58,592 nt of DNA. Source: JAFGKM01 sp964403465. Lineage in GTDB: Bacteria > Ratteibacteria > UBA8468 > B48-G9 > JAFGKM01. The position numbers and the translations under genes were made by a program. Location: the NCBI GenBank assembly GCA_964403465.1, contig CAYOFY010000001.1, positions 1 to 58,592 on the forward strand, read 5' to 3'. Positions 8,987-17,024 of this stretch are shown here, one piece after another (positions within the stretch are counted from its first letter, which is position 1; each line of letters begins with the position of its first letter). The notes under the pieces are model-generated. The model was given only the letters and a program-made list of their open reading frames with translations. It ran no database searches and was not told where the DNA came from.

Positions 8987-10063
8987 ATGAAAAAACTGAG
9001 AGTTGGAATAATAGGAGCGGGAGGAATAACACAGGCTGTACATATCCCCTCTTTCAGGAAGGTGGAAAGCGTGGAGGTTGCGGCAATCTGCGACATTAAC
9101 AAAGACAAGCTTGAATACGTGGCAAGAAAGTTTGAGATAAAACAGAGTTTCACTGAATGGGAAAGACTGATTGAACAGGATCTGGATGCAGTGGTCATAT
9201 GTTCTCCGAACGCCCTGCACGCGGAACAGTCAATCAAAGCTATGAAATCAGGACTGCATGTACTATGTGAAAAACCCGTATGTCTCACGAGCGCGGAAGC
9301 GGAAAAAGTTCTTGCGACTGCAGAAAAATCAGGGCAGAAATTTATGGCGGCCTTTCCGAGAAGATTTTCAGGCGAGGCAAAGGTCCTCAAACCCATGATA
9401 GAACGGGGTGACTTCGGTGAGATTTATTATATGAAGGCCGGGTACCTGAGAAGGAGGGGAATTCCCGGGCTGGGTTCCTGGTTTACAAGCAAGAAACTCG
9501 CGGGAGGAGGTCCAATGATGGACGTCGGGGTTCACATGCTTGACCTGGTGATTTACCTTGCTGGAGCTCCGATGCCGGAGACAATAAGCGGTTCAGTCTA
9601 CAGCAAATTCAGGGATAGAGCCGTTGACGGCGGATGGCCTCCCATGGAGACAAGAAAAGGGGACAAAAACACAGGCGGGATGGAAGTGGAAGAACTTGCG
9701 TCCGGGTTTATAAAACTTTCAAATGGAGCAACCCTGTTTATCGAGGCAAGCTGGGCCGGTAATTCTGAAACAGGTTCAAGAGCGAGTCTGTTCGGCACCA
9801 AAGCCGGGGCGCAGATGCCGGATCCACTTGATGTCAAAAACCCCGTAAGAATATATTCCGAGAATAATGGTGTTCTGGCAGATATAATGCCAAACATGCC
9901 AGGTTCTGACATGTATCAGGAAGAGGTTAATCATTTTGTGGAATGTATAAGAGAGGACAGGAACCCCATAACAAAGAGAGAGGAAATACTCTCCGTTGTC
10001 GGTATAATCGAAGGCATCTACCGTTCGGCTGAAACAGGCAAACCCGTAATTCTGAAGAGATAA
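8987..10063 (+). CDS. Gfo/Idh/MocA family NAD(P)-dependent oxidoreductase
   Basis: Probable sugar or cyclitol dehydrogenase; the substrate is not deducible. The N-terminal Rossmann fold has the GIIGAGGITQAVHIPS dinucleotide motif, followed by the family EKP motif (CEKPVCLT, about residue 95) and a C-terminal alpha/beta substrate domain. The 358-residue length is typical. It lies 33 bases after aroF and its stop overlaps the next start (TAATG), so it is in the same transcription unit although its function has no obvious link with aromatic synthesis. Confidence 0.88.
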   Translation: MKKLRVGIIGAGGITQAVHIPSFRKVESVEVAAICDINKDKLEYVARKFEIKQSFTEWERLIEQDLDAVVICSPNALHAEQSIKAMKSGLHVLCEKPVCLTSAEAEKVLATAEKSGQKFMAAFPRRFSGEAKVLKPMIERGDFGEIYYMKAGYLRRRGIPGLGSWFTSKKLAGGGPMMDVGVHMLDLVIYLAGAPMPETISGSVYSKFRDRAVDGGWPPMETRKGDKNTGGMEVEELASGFIKLSNGATLFIEASWAGNSETGSRASLFGTKAGAQMPDPLDVKNPVRIYSENNGVLADIMPNMPGSDMYQEEVNHFVECIREDRNPITKREEILSVVGIIEGIYRSAETGKPVILKR

Positions 10064-10626
10064 TGGAAAGGAGAGAATCAAAAAGTTTCCCGTACAGACT
10101 GAAACAGGGATTGGTCCATGTCTATACCGGAGATGGCAAGGGAAAAACCACCGCTGCGGTCGGTCTGGCGGTGAGAGCCGCAGGAGCAGGATTGAAGGTC
10201 GGGTTCTTCCAGTTTTTCAAGAAACCGTTTTCCGGTGAACTGGCAGTCATGAACAGGACAAGGAATATCCATACGTACAATCTTGCACCGATGCATCCCC
10301 GCTTTCAGTATTTTTCAAGGGAAGACCTGAAGAAATACCGAGAACAATTTGAAAGAACATGGAAGACAGGGGTGGTGAGCAGGATAAGACAGAATCATTA
10401 TGACGTAATAATACTTGATGAAATTCTCATCGGAATCAGGGATAAATTCATAGGAGAGGAAAAAGTACTGGAATTGATCGGCGAGAGACCTGTGCACTCC
10501 GAGATTATCCTTACCGGAAGGTATGCCACCGACAGAATTATTGACATAGCAGACATAATAACAGATATGAAGGAAGTGAAACATCCATTTCCTGCCGTGA
10601 AGGCACGCAGGGGTATAGAGTATTGA
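10063..10626 (+). CDS. cobO: Corrinoid (cob(I)yrinic acid a,c-diamide) adenosyltransferase, CobO/BtuR type
   Basis: Transfers adenosyl from ATP to the cobalt of corrinoids, giving adenosylcobalamin-type cofactors. The 187-residue protein carries the Walker A variant GDGKGKTTAAVG (about 22-33) and the LDEILIG block of the CobA/CobO/BtuR family. Its ATG shares one base with the previous stop codon. No other cobalamin genes or cobalamin riboswitch were seen, so salvage rather than synthesis is a reasonable inference. Confidence 0.9.
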   Translation: MERRESKSFPYRLKQGLVHVYTGDGKGKTTAAVGLAVRAAGAGLKVGFFQFFKKPFSGELAVMNRTRNIHTYNLAPMHPRFQYFSREDLKKYREQFERTWKTGVVSRIRQNHYDVIILDEILIGIRDKFIGEEKVLELIGERPVHSEIILTGRYATDRIIDIADIITDMKEVKHPFPAVKARRGIEY

Positions 10627-10685
10627 CGTGAAACAGATAAACAACCGGCAGAATATTATTTTTCTGAGGAAGAACAGGAGGTATC

Positions 10686-11192
10686 GTGGAATCAACAAAA
10701 AAAGAGGCATTGCAGGTACTGAAGGAACGCAGGAGCGTGCGAAGATACAAAGAAAAGGAAGTCCCTGAAAACGTAATAATGGACATCATAGACTGCGCGA
10801 GGTTTGCTCCCACTGCCATAAATATCCAGCCATGGAAATTTGTGGTCATAACAGACGCGTCGGAAAGGAAGAGAATCGCGGGTGTGGCGGACTACGGGAA
10901 ATTTATCGCCGACGCTCCTGTGTGCATAGCCGTTTTCTGCGAAGATACGAAATACTATCTTGAAGACGGGTCGGCAGCCACAACATATGTGCTTCTTGCC
11001 GCAAAGGCATACGGACTCGGCAGTTGCTGGGTTGCTGGAGACAAGAAACCTTATGCAGAGAAGATAAGAATTATGTTGAATATGCCTCAGGGTTATAAAC
11101 TTGTGAGTCTCATACCCATCGGCTATCCCGAAGAAATCCCGTCTCCGCGAAAGAAATCCTTGAAAGAAGTCCTCCATGGAGAGCGGATATAG
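10686..11192 (+). CDS. Nitroreductase family flavoprotein
   Basis: Small FMN-dependent NAD(P)H oxidoreductase; physiological substrate unknown. The 168 residues show the family signature: RRSVRRYKEKEVP near residue 17, ARFAPTAINIQPWKF for FMN binding, and GLGSCWVAG. The GTG at 10686 follows AGGAGG with a 5-base gap, which decides the start. Last plus-strand gene of the aroB unit; the next gene is convergent 8 bases away. Confidence 0.9.
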   Translation: MESTKKEALQVLKERRSVRRYKEKEVPENVIMDIIDCARFAPTAINIQPWKFVVITDASERKRIAGVADYGKFIADAPVCIAVFCEDTKYYLEDGSAATTYVLLAAKAYGLGSCWVAGDKKPYAEKIRIMLNMPQGYKLVSLIPIGYPEEIPSPRKKSLKEVLHGERI

Positions 11193-11200
11193 AAAAGATG

Positions 11201-11629
11201 CTACCTTGCCCAGCTGGAAAGTGATAACATGAATTTCAGGACTTCAACTGCCTTTTCATCATCGCTGGAAGAAAATATTATTGTTGTATTTGCTCCCTTG
11301 CCTGCCGTGGTTCCGTACAGATACTTGATGTCTATATTTTCCTGTTTGAGTTTGTCCGCCACCTCCTGCAATGCGCCAGGGCGGTTTTCAAGCGAAAGCA
11401 TGACAACTTCTCTCTCCTCAAATTTATATCCCTTTTCAAACAGAATCCCGCTGAGTTTCTTATTATCATCCGTCACAATGTAAAAAACCGCGTCCCCTCC
11501 TGTCGTATAAACGCAGATATCCTCTATATTCAGACCTTTTTCGGAAATCATTTTTGAGAGGTCGGCAGTTGCCCCGATCCTGTCTTTCATTGAAACCTTC
11601 AACTCGCTCTTTCTTATGACCTTTTCCAT
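11201..11629 (-). CDS. Tandem ACT-domain protein
   Basis: About 142 residues with two ACT-like halves (about 5-65 and 70-135), the second with LENRPGALQEVADKL. Stand-alone ACT proteins bind amino acids and act as sensors, often near aromatic or branched-chain genes; the neighbouring aromatic genes make an amino-acid-sensing role plausible but unproven. The frame is open to 11647, but the ATG at 11629 has a GGGAGGG ribosome binding site and fits the domain edge. Convergent with the nitroreductase gene. Confidence 0.8.
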   Translation of the reverse strand: MEKVIRKSELKVSMKDRIGATADLSKMISEKGLNIEDICVYTTGGDAVFYIVTDDNKKLSGILFEKGYKFEEREVVMLSLENRPGALQEVADKLKQENIDIKYLYGTTAGKGANTTIIFSSSDDEKAVEVLKFMLSLSSWAR

Positions 11630-11723
11630 AAATTCCCTCCCTTCCATCCTTATTTTACCTTTTTGGAAATATGTTTTAAACTATTTGCACAAGAAAGGAC
11701 TGAAGCATAAAAGCAAAATAATG

Positions 11724-11932
11724 AACCCCTCACTGGAGGGTGAAACGTGAGAAGTGAAAAGTGAGACGTAAAAAAGGCAGAGACTGCCACGCACAAGACG
11801 CTCGCAACGACAAAAAGCGCCGGATTGCCACGCCCCAAAGAACGGGGCTCGCAATGACAAGAAATGTCATTTCACATCTTACATTTCACATCTCACGCTT
11901 TTGAAAGGACGGGGCAAGCGGGATAAAGGAGG
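11724..11932. repeat. Composite repeat with inverted ends, copy A
   Basis: Fills the gap upstream of the zinc-ribbon/TM2 gene. Left end AACCCCTCACTGGAGG-GTGAAACGTGA, right end TTTCACATCTCACGCTTTT...AAAGGAGG; the TGAAACGTGA- and TTTCAC-type ends are inverted. A CATTGCGAG-family unit (GGATTGCC...CGCAATGAC, 11822-11858) sits inside. A second copy with the same ends and a different middle is at 28669-28899. Its right end supplies the AAAGGAGG ribosome binding site of the downstream gene. Confidence 0.65.
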
Positions 11933-11936
11933 TAAA

Positions 11937-12311
11937 ATGTACTGCAGAAACTGTGGAAAAGAAATAGACGATAAGACTATTGTATGTGTTGCGTGCGGGG
12001 TACCCCCGGCAAAAGGCAGGAAATATTGCCGTTATTGCGGAGTTCCGACCGACCCGAATGCCGAGATATGTGTAAAATGCGGGAGGCGTCTTCAGCAGTC
12101 AGAAGAAGGAAAAGACTGGCTTGCCACACTTCTGCTATCCGTATTCACCGGATATTTCGGAGTGGATAGATTCTACACGGGATATGTCGGACTTGGCATA
12201 TTGAAACTTCTGACCTGCGGCGGATGCGGTATCTGGTGGCTCGTGGATGTCATACTCATAGCCACGGATGCTTATAAGGACAGCGACGGAAATAAGCTGG
12301 TGAGAAGATAG
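11937..12311 (+). CDS. Zinc-ribbon and TM2 domain membrane protein
   Basis: 124 residues. Two short zinc ribbons at the N-terminus (CxxC pairs YCRNCG, CVACG, YCRYCG, CVKCG), then a TM2 domain with two membrane segments separated by a turn; the first follows KDWLATLL and the segment contains GYFGVDRFYTG, the TM2 hallmark. Function unknown for the family. The ATG at 11937 is preceded by AAAGGAGG, which rules out the longer frame from 11901. Followed 6 bases later by the DUF2752 gene, with which it probably forms an operon. Confidence 0.85.
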   Translation: MYCRNCGKEIDDKTIVCVACGVPPAKGRKYCRYCGVPTDPNAEICVKCGRRLQQSEEGKDWLATLLLSVFTGYFGVDRFYTGYVGLGILKLLTCGGCGIWWLVDVILIATDAYKDSDGNKLVRR

Positions 12312-12317
12312 GCGGAG

Positions 12318-12632
12318 ATGAAAAGAAGAAGAATCCTGATAAGAATATTGTTCCTGTATCTCTTGATTCCGGCGATACTTTTTGTCATTCCTCCTGAAAG
12401 TCTTGAATCTCTCCCGCAGATTTGCCTTTATAGAAACATATTCGGCAGGGAGTGCCCGGGCTGCGGAATGACAAGGGCTTTCCTGTACGTACTCCATCTA
12501 CGCTTCGCTGATGCGTTTACCCGCAACCGGCTGATCATAATCATCTTTCCCCTGACAGTCTATCTTTTCTTCAAAAATCTCATTCTGGATGTCAATCAAC
12601 TCAAGAGGGGATGGCAAAGCAATTTGACTTGA
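12318..12632 (+). CDS. DUF2752 membrane protein
   Basis: 104 residues, with a hydrophobic N-terminal segment, the DUF2752 signature CPGCGMTRAF at about residue 47 and a second hydrophobic segment (LIIIIFPLTVYLFF). Function unknown; in many bacteria this family sits beside TM2 proteins, as here. The start has a GGCGGAG ribosome binding site 2 bases upstream of the ATG. Confidence 0.85.
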   Translation: MKRRRILIRILFLYLLIPAILFVIPPESLESLPQICLYRNIFGRECPGCGMTRAFLYVLHLRFADAFTRNRLIIIIFPLTVYLFFKNLILDVNQLKRGWQSNLT

Positions 12633-12692
12633 AACCGCCTCTCAATTACAATGATACCAAGGCATATTGCAGGATGGAAATACTGCCCACCG

Positions 12693-12785
12693 AGTGTCAT
12701 TGCGAGCTGTCAAAACCAACCCGGTAATCTATGAGCATGTTCCGCAAGACAGGCCTCGCATTGACGAAAACGCAAGCAGCAAAGG
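12693..12785. repeat. Degenerate CATTGCGAG-type repeat
   Basis: GTGTCATTGCGAGCTGTC at 12695-12712 and, after about 40 bases, GCCTCGCATTGACG at 12752-12765, resembling the dispersed CATTGCGAG units elsewhere in the window but decayed. It lies in front of the aminopeptidase gene and is open in its frame only by chance. Confidence 0.45.
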
Positions 12786-12792
12786 AGAGGCC

Positions 12793-14160
12793 ATGGAAAG
12801 AAAAACAGGTTGGGAAATATGGAACGAAAAAATAAGAAAAGATGCAGAGAAATTCTGTGAGGGCTACAAAGAATTTCTTTCAAAGAACAAGACCGAAAGG
12901 AAGTTCGTCAAAGGATGTGCGGACAGGGCAGAAAAAGAGGGGTTTAAGCCCCTGAATGCTTTCAAAAAGCTTCTTGCAGGCGACAGATTTTACATGGTCA
13001 ACAAAGGAAAAGTGATAGCACTCGGGAAGATAGGTAAGAAATCCCTTGATTCAGGATGCAGGTTTATCGTGGCCCACATAGATTCCCCGCGCCTTGACCT
13101 GAAAGCAAACCCTCTTTACGAGGATGAAAACATATGTCTTCTGAAAACATGTTACTATGGCGGGATTAAGAAATATCAGTGGCTTACCATTCCCCTTGCA
13201 ATACATGGTACAGTAGTTTTCAAGAACGGGAAGAGCAAAGAGATAGAGATCGGAGAACGTGATAGTGACCCCGTATTCAATATAACCGACCTTCTTCCCC
13301 ATCTGGGAAAAGATCAGGCAAAGAAAACCATAGAAGAAGGGTTCCCCGGTGAAAACCTGAACATCATTGTGGGAAGTATTCCGGATGTCAGACAGAAGAA
13401 AGAAAAAACAAAAAATAATATCCTGAAGATTTTGAAAGATTCTTACGGAATTGAAGAGGCCGATTTTATCAGCAGTGAATTTCAGTTTGTTCCGGCCGGG
13501 AAATTGAAAGATGCCGGGTTTGACAGAAGCATGATTCTTGGATACGGACAGGACGACCGTGTCTGTGCGTACACGGGCATGGAAGCAATGCTGTCCGTAG
13601 AAAAACCTGAACAGACCACCTTCTGCATTCTTGTTGACCAGGAAGAGATAGGCAGCCGCGGCTCAACCTCCGCCCAGTCGGAATTTTTCAGGTTTTTGAT
13701 TGAGGAGGTGCTGGAAAAATCCGGCCTGGCCGCGAAGGACTTCAAATCCGCCATGCAGAATTCCAGGGCAATCTCCGCAGATGTTGATACCATATTTGAC
13801 CCGAATTACAAGGAAGTGACTGACCCCAGAAATACGGCCCGACTTGGATGCGGCGTTATACTCACCAGGATAACTGGAGGCAGAGGGAAAGGCGGCAGCA
13901 TTGAACCGCCGGCAGAATATATTGCCTATATAAGAAAAATCTTCGATGAAAACGGGATCGTATGGCAACCAGGCGAGATAGGAAAAATAGAACAGGGCGG
14001 AGGCGGAACCATCGCTACCTATATTGCCAGATATAACATGGATACGGTTGACTGCGGAACCGGAGTTCTGTCAATGCACGCCCCCTATGAACTGACCAGT
14101 AAGGCAGATATATACTCCACATATCTTGCTTACAGGGTATTTTACTCGGAAAAGATCTGA
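12793..14160 (+). CDS. M18 family aminopeptidase
   Basis: Di-zinc aminopeptidase of the aspartyl-aminopeptidase family, removing N-terminal (often acidic) residues from peptides in the cytoplasm. Motifs in order: AHIDSPRLDLK (first metal histidine and aspartate), GQDDRVCAY, DQEEIGSRGSTSAQ (catalytic and metal acidic residues), SADVDTIFDPNY, and SMHAPYELTSK (metal histidine). Length 455. The frame extends to 12667, but that stretch is repeat DNA, and the ATG at 12793 follows AAAGGAGAGG. No signal peptide. Confidence 0.93.
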   Translation: MERKTGWEIWNEKIRKDAEKFCEGYKEFLSKNKTERKFVKGCADRAEKEGFKPLNAFKKLLAGDRFYMVNKGKVIALGKIGKKSLDSGCRFIVAHIDSPRLDLKANPLYEDENICLLKTCYYGGIKKYQWLTIPLAIHGTVVFKNGKSKEIEIGERDSDPVFNITDLLPHLGKDQAKKTIEEGFPGENLNIIVGSIPDVRQKKEKTKNNILKILKDSYGIEEADFISSEFQFVPAGKLKDAGFDRSMILGYGQDDRVCAYTGMEAMLSVEKPEQTTFCILVDQEEIGSRGSTSAQSEFFRFLIEEVLEKSGLAAKDFKSAMQNSRAISADVDTIFDPNYKEVTDPRNTARLGCGVILTRITGGRGKGGSIEPPAEYIAYIRKIFDENGIVWQPGEIGKIEQGGGGTIATYIARYNMDTVDCGTGVLSMHAPYELTSKADIYSTYLAYRVFYSEKI

Positions 14161-14181
14161 CACAGTCATACAAACATAAAA

Positions 14182-16785
14182 GTGAAAAGGCATATCGCAT
14201 CAGTCATAATGGCAGCAGGCAAGGGGACGAGAATGCGCTGTTCCTCTGTTCACAAGGTATGCTTTCCCCTGGGCGGAAAACCTGTCATAAACAGGACCAT
14301 TGAAACTCTTCATAGTTGCGGTATTCATTCACATTTCATAGTGATAAGGCATCTGGCCGAACAGTTGATGCAAACCGTTTCTTCGGCCCCCGGCATACAC
14401 TATTTTTGTTACCAGCAACAAACCCGGGGTACCGGTAATGCGGCAAAGACCGCCGCAGAGATAATGGTAACGATACCTGATATAGATGACGTGCTGGTTA
14501 TGGCAGGAGATAAGGTTATTGAAAAAGGAATTCTGAAAAAACTTATTGACAGATTCTATGAAACGGACAGCGATTTGACTTTTATTGTCGGTAACGCATC
14601 CGGTTTCAAAAATTCAGGACGTGTTCTTTACAAGAAGGGGAAAATCCTGGGTATCCTGGAGGTTCCGGACATATCCCGTAACAAGATCCTGAAGAAATTT
14701 CAGGAACAGGTTTCCACAAAACCATTATCCGCAGAAGATGCAGAGAAAATAGTTTTTTCATACCTTCCAGATGAACACAAAGCCGGCATTGCCCTTGGTC
14801 CATTATGGGAAAGGGTCAAAAGGGGTAAATCCATAACTGCCGAGATCATGAAGGAATTTATTTCACCCGATGATTATTCCCTGACTGTTAACGGCATGGA
14901 AATTGACCCCGGGTGTATCTCAAACGCCAGATACGCAAATCTTTCGGTTTATCTGTTCAAGAGGGAAAAATTCATTTCTTCTCTGAAATCTCTCAAAGAT
15001 GACAATGCCCAGAAGGAAGAATATCTGACGGACGTCGTAGGAATACTGGCAAAAGGCGGAGCAAAGGTTACGGTTCTGCCCCTGAACAACACCAATCAGT
15101 TGATGACTTTCAATACACCGGAAGAGTTGACAAAAATAGAGACTGTTCTTGCCGCAAAAGAGGTTGTATACCTGAGAGAGAGACCGCAGTCAATTCGCAA
15201 ACCGCTGGACTGGCTCAGACATCTGGAGACAGATTCCCTTTCATCCTTGAAGTATTTCCATGGCATCTACGGAACCGCCTATCCTGGCACAGACAAAAAA
15301 AGACTGATGCTCATCAACGCAATGAAAGAATACATGGCGAGATTCGGAAATAATCCGGTCGTGGTAACAAGAGCACCGGGACGGATAAATCTGATGGGCA
15401 GACACATAGACCACCAGGGCGGGGATGTGAATATGATGGCGCTGGACAGGGATATATACTGCATAGCAGGAGAAAGAGCCGACCGTCTGATATCTGCAAA
15501 CAGCATAGAGCCCATGAGATTCCCGCACAGGCAGTTTTCCATAGACGAATTGGGCATAGGCGCAAACGAAAACTGGCATGCTTTTGTAAACAGTTCAAGG
15601 CCAAAAATATCCGGAACCGTTCCGAGGGGAGACTGGGGACAATATGTCAAGGCGGTCATATGCAGATTTCAACATTTTTCAGGGAAGAAGCACCTTAAAG
15701 GCATGAACATACTGACTGCCAGCGATCTGCCATCCGGGGGAGGAATCAGTTCATCTTCGGCACTATTCGTTTCCATAGCTGAAGCGTGCATTCTATTGAA
15801 CGATATCAAAGTTTCTGCGGAAAGATTTGTGGAACTGTGCGGAGAGGGCGAACAATACGTCGGTACACGAGGAGGGAGCGGAGACCACGCAGCCATAAAA
15901 TATTCCCAAAAAGGCTCCGTTACCCATATAGGATTTTATCCTCTTAAAAAAATAGAGACCGTTCCCTTTCCAAGCCGGTACATCATATCCGTGTGCAACT
16001 CGCAACGCCAGGCGCATAAGACCAGGGGAGTAAGGAATATTTTCAACCAGAGGGTTGCCTGCTACCATATAGGTATGGAACTGCTCAGCAAGCAATTTCC
16101 GCGGCTTATGAATGCCATGAAATATATGAGGGATATGGTTTACGGAAAACCGTCCCTGTCTGAGAAGGATATTTTTTCAATGCTGTCAGTACTGCCTGTT
16201 GAAATATCGGCAGAAGAACTTTTACGTATGGGGATATCCGACGGGTTAAGGGCAAGGATAGAAAACCTCCCGGATGCGGCCGGGCTTTACCGCGTCAGGG
16301 AGGTCTTCATCTACGGGCTTGCAGAATGCCTGAGAAGCCGGAGATGCAGTGAGCTTCTGCTTCATAACGAAATAGGGGAATTTGGCAGGTGGATGAATAT
16401 CTCCCATGAAGGCGACAGGGTTATGCGCTGGACGGTAAAAGAGACATCAACACCTTTCCATATCAACTATTCCGATGAAAAGATGAAAAACCTTGCGCGG
16501 CGTGCCCGGGAATCTTCAGATATGCTGATCTGCCAACCGGGTTCGTACAGGTGCAGTATTCCCGAGATAGACAGGATGGTTGATGTGTCACTTTCCGTGA
16601 GAGGCGTTGCCGGAGCACAAATCTCAGGTGCGGGACTGGGAGGATGCATAATGGTCATGGTAAAAGAAAGCGCCTATGAAGATCTGGAAAAAAAGATGCT
16701 TGACAACTACTACGACCCGTTGAATCTTGAACAGGAAATGTTCATCACCTACCCGGCGGAAGGAAGCGGACTCGTTCGTTTCTGA
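14182..16785 (+). CDS. Fused sugar nucleotidyltransferase / GHMP (galactokinase-like) kinase
   Basis: 867 residues. Residues 1-330 form a GlmU-like nucleotidyltransferase starting with IMAAGKGTRM and the conserved lysine and glycine loops; residues about 390-867 form a GHMP kinase with the galactokinase-type signature GRINLMGRHIDHQGG (about 400), the ATP loop LPSGGGISSSSA (about 516) and the C-terminal SGAGLGG loop (about 815). The pairing would phosphorylate a sugar at C1 and then make the nucleotide-sugar, as Fkp does for fucose, but the sugar is not identifiable. The GTG start at 14182 lacks a good ribosome binding site. Glucosamine-specific hexapeptide repeats are absent. Confidence 0.85.
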   Translation: MKRHIASVIMAAGKGTRMRCSSVHKVCFPLGGKPVINRTIETLHSCGIHSHFIVIRHLAEQLMQTVSSAPGIHYFCYQQQTRGTGNAAKTAAEIMVTIPDIDDVLVMAGDKVIEKGILKKLIDRFYETDSDLTFIVGNASGFKNSGRVLYKKGKILGILEVPDISRNKILKKFQEQVSTKPLSAEDAEKIVFSYLPDEHKAGIALGPLWERVKRGKSITAEIMKEFISPDDYSLTVNGMEIDPGCISNARYANLSVYLFKREKFISSLKSLKDDNAQKEEYLTDVVGILAKGGAKVTVLPLNNTNQLMTFNTPEELTKIETVLAAKEVVYLRERPQSIRKPLDWLRHLETDSLSSLKYFHGIYGTAYPGTDKKRLMLINAMKEYMARFGNNPVVVTRAPGRINLMGRHIDHQGGDVNMMALDRDIYCIAGERADRLISANSIEPMRFPHRQFSIDELGIGANENWHAFVNSSRPKISGTVPRGDWGQYVKAVICRFQHFSGKKHLKGMNILTASDLPSGGGISSSSALFVSIAEACILLNDIKVSAERFVELCGEGEQYVGTRGGSGDHAAIKYSQKGSVTHIGFYPLKKIETVPFPSRYIISVCNSQRQAHKTRGVRNIFNQRVACYHIGMELLSKQFPRLMNAMKYMRDMVYGKPSLSEKDIFSMLSVLPVEISAEELLRMGISDGLRARIENLPDAAGLYRVREVFIYGLAECLRSRRCSELLLHNEIGEFGRWMNISHEGDRVMRWTVKETSTPFHINYSDEKMKNLARRARESSDMLICQPGSYRCSIPEIDRMVDVSLSVRGVAGAQISGAGLGGCIMVMVKESAYEDLEKKMLDNYYDPLNLEQEMFITYPAEGSGLVRF

Positions 16786-16816
16786 CACAATTTCCCTCCG
16801 ATACCAAACCTCAGAA

Positions 16817-16968
16817 ATTCCGACATAAGGAATGCATGTTGACTATGCCCAACCGGGCGGCTTTCTTCATCCCGATTCTTCCCAATCGGGACGCTCCTCC
16901 TTCAGACGCCCGCTTCCGAAACCGCCCGGCAGGGCACTGCAAGAGAAAACTCTGTCTTATGTCGGAAT
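16817..16968. repeat. Nested palindromic element, copy 1
   Basis: Outer perfect 13-base arms ATTCCGACATAAG (16817-16829) and CTTATGTCGGAAT (16956-16968). Inside, TGCCC (16846-16850) plus CCGGGCGG (16853-16860) pair with CCGCCCGG (16922-16929) plus GGGCA (16932-16936), and an innermost hairpin TCCCGATT/AATCGGGA (16870-16891). The inner 77 bases recur at 28517-28593. It lies between the kinase fusion and macro-NUDIX genes; it may also end transcription. Confidence 0.75.
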
Positions 16969-16987
16969 CCAAGAGACCTTCATAAAA

Positions 16988-17016
16988 TTGATTTTTGGCG
17001 GTTCAGAGTGTAAAAT
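16988..17016 (+). promoter_or_regulatory. macro-NUDIX promoter, leaderless geometry
   Basis: TTGATT (16988-16993), 17-base spacer, TAAAAT (17011-17016), 8 bases, ATG at 17025. No Shine-Dalgarno sequence lies between. The longer open frame from 16995 would start inside the promoter and is rejected. Confidence 0.65.
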
Positions 17017-17024
17017 TAAACGCT

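Noticed and set aside
10063..10626. Cobalamin riboswitch near the corrinoid adenosyltransferase
   Set aside because: The gene starts on the stop codon of the previous one, leaving no leader for a riboswitch.
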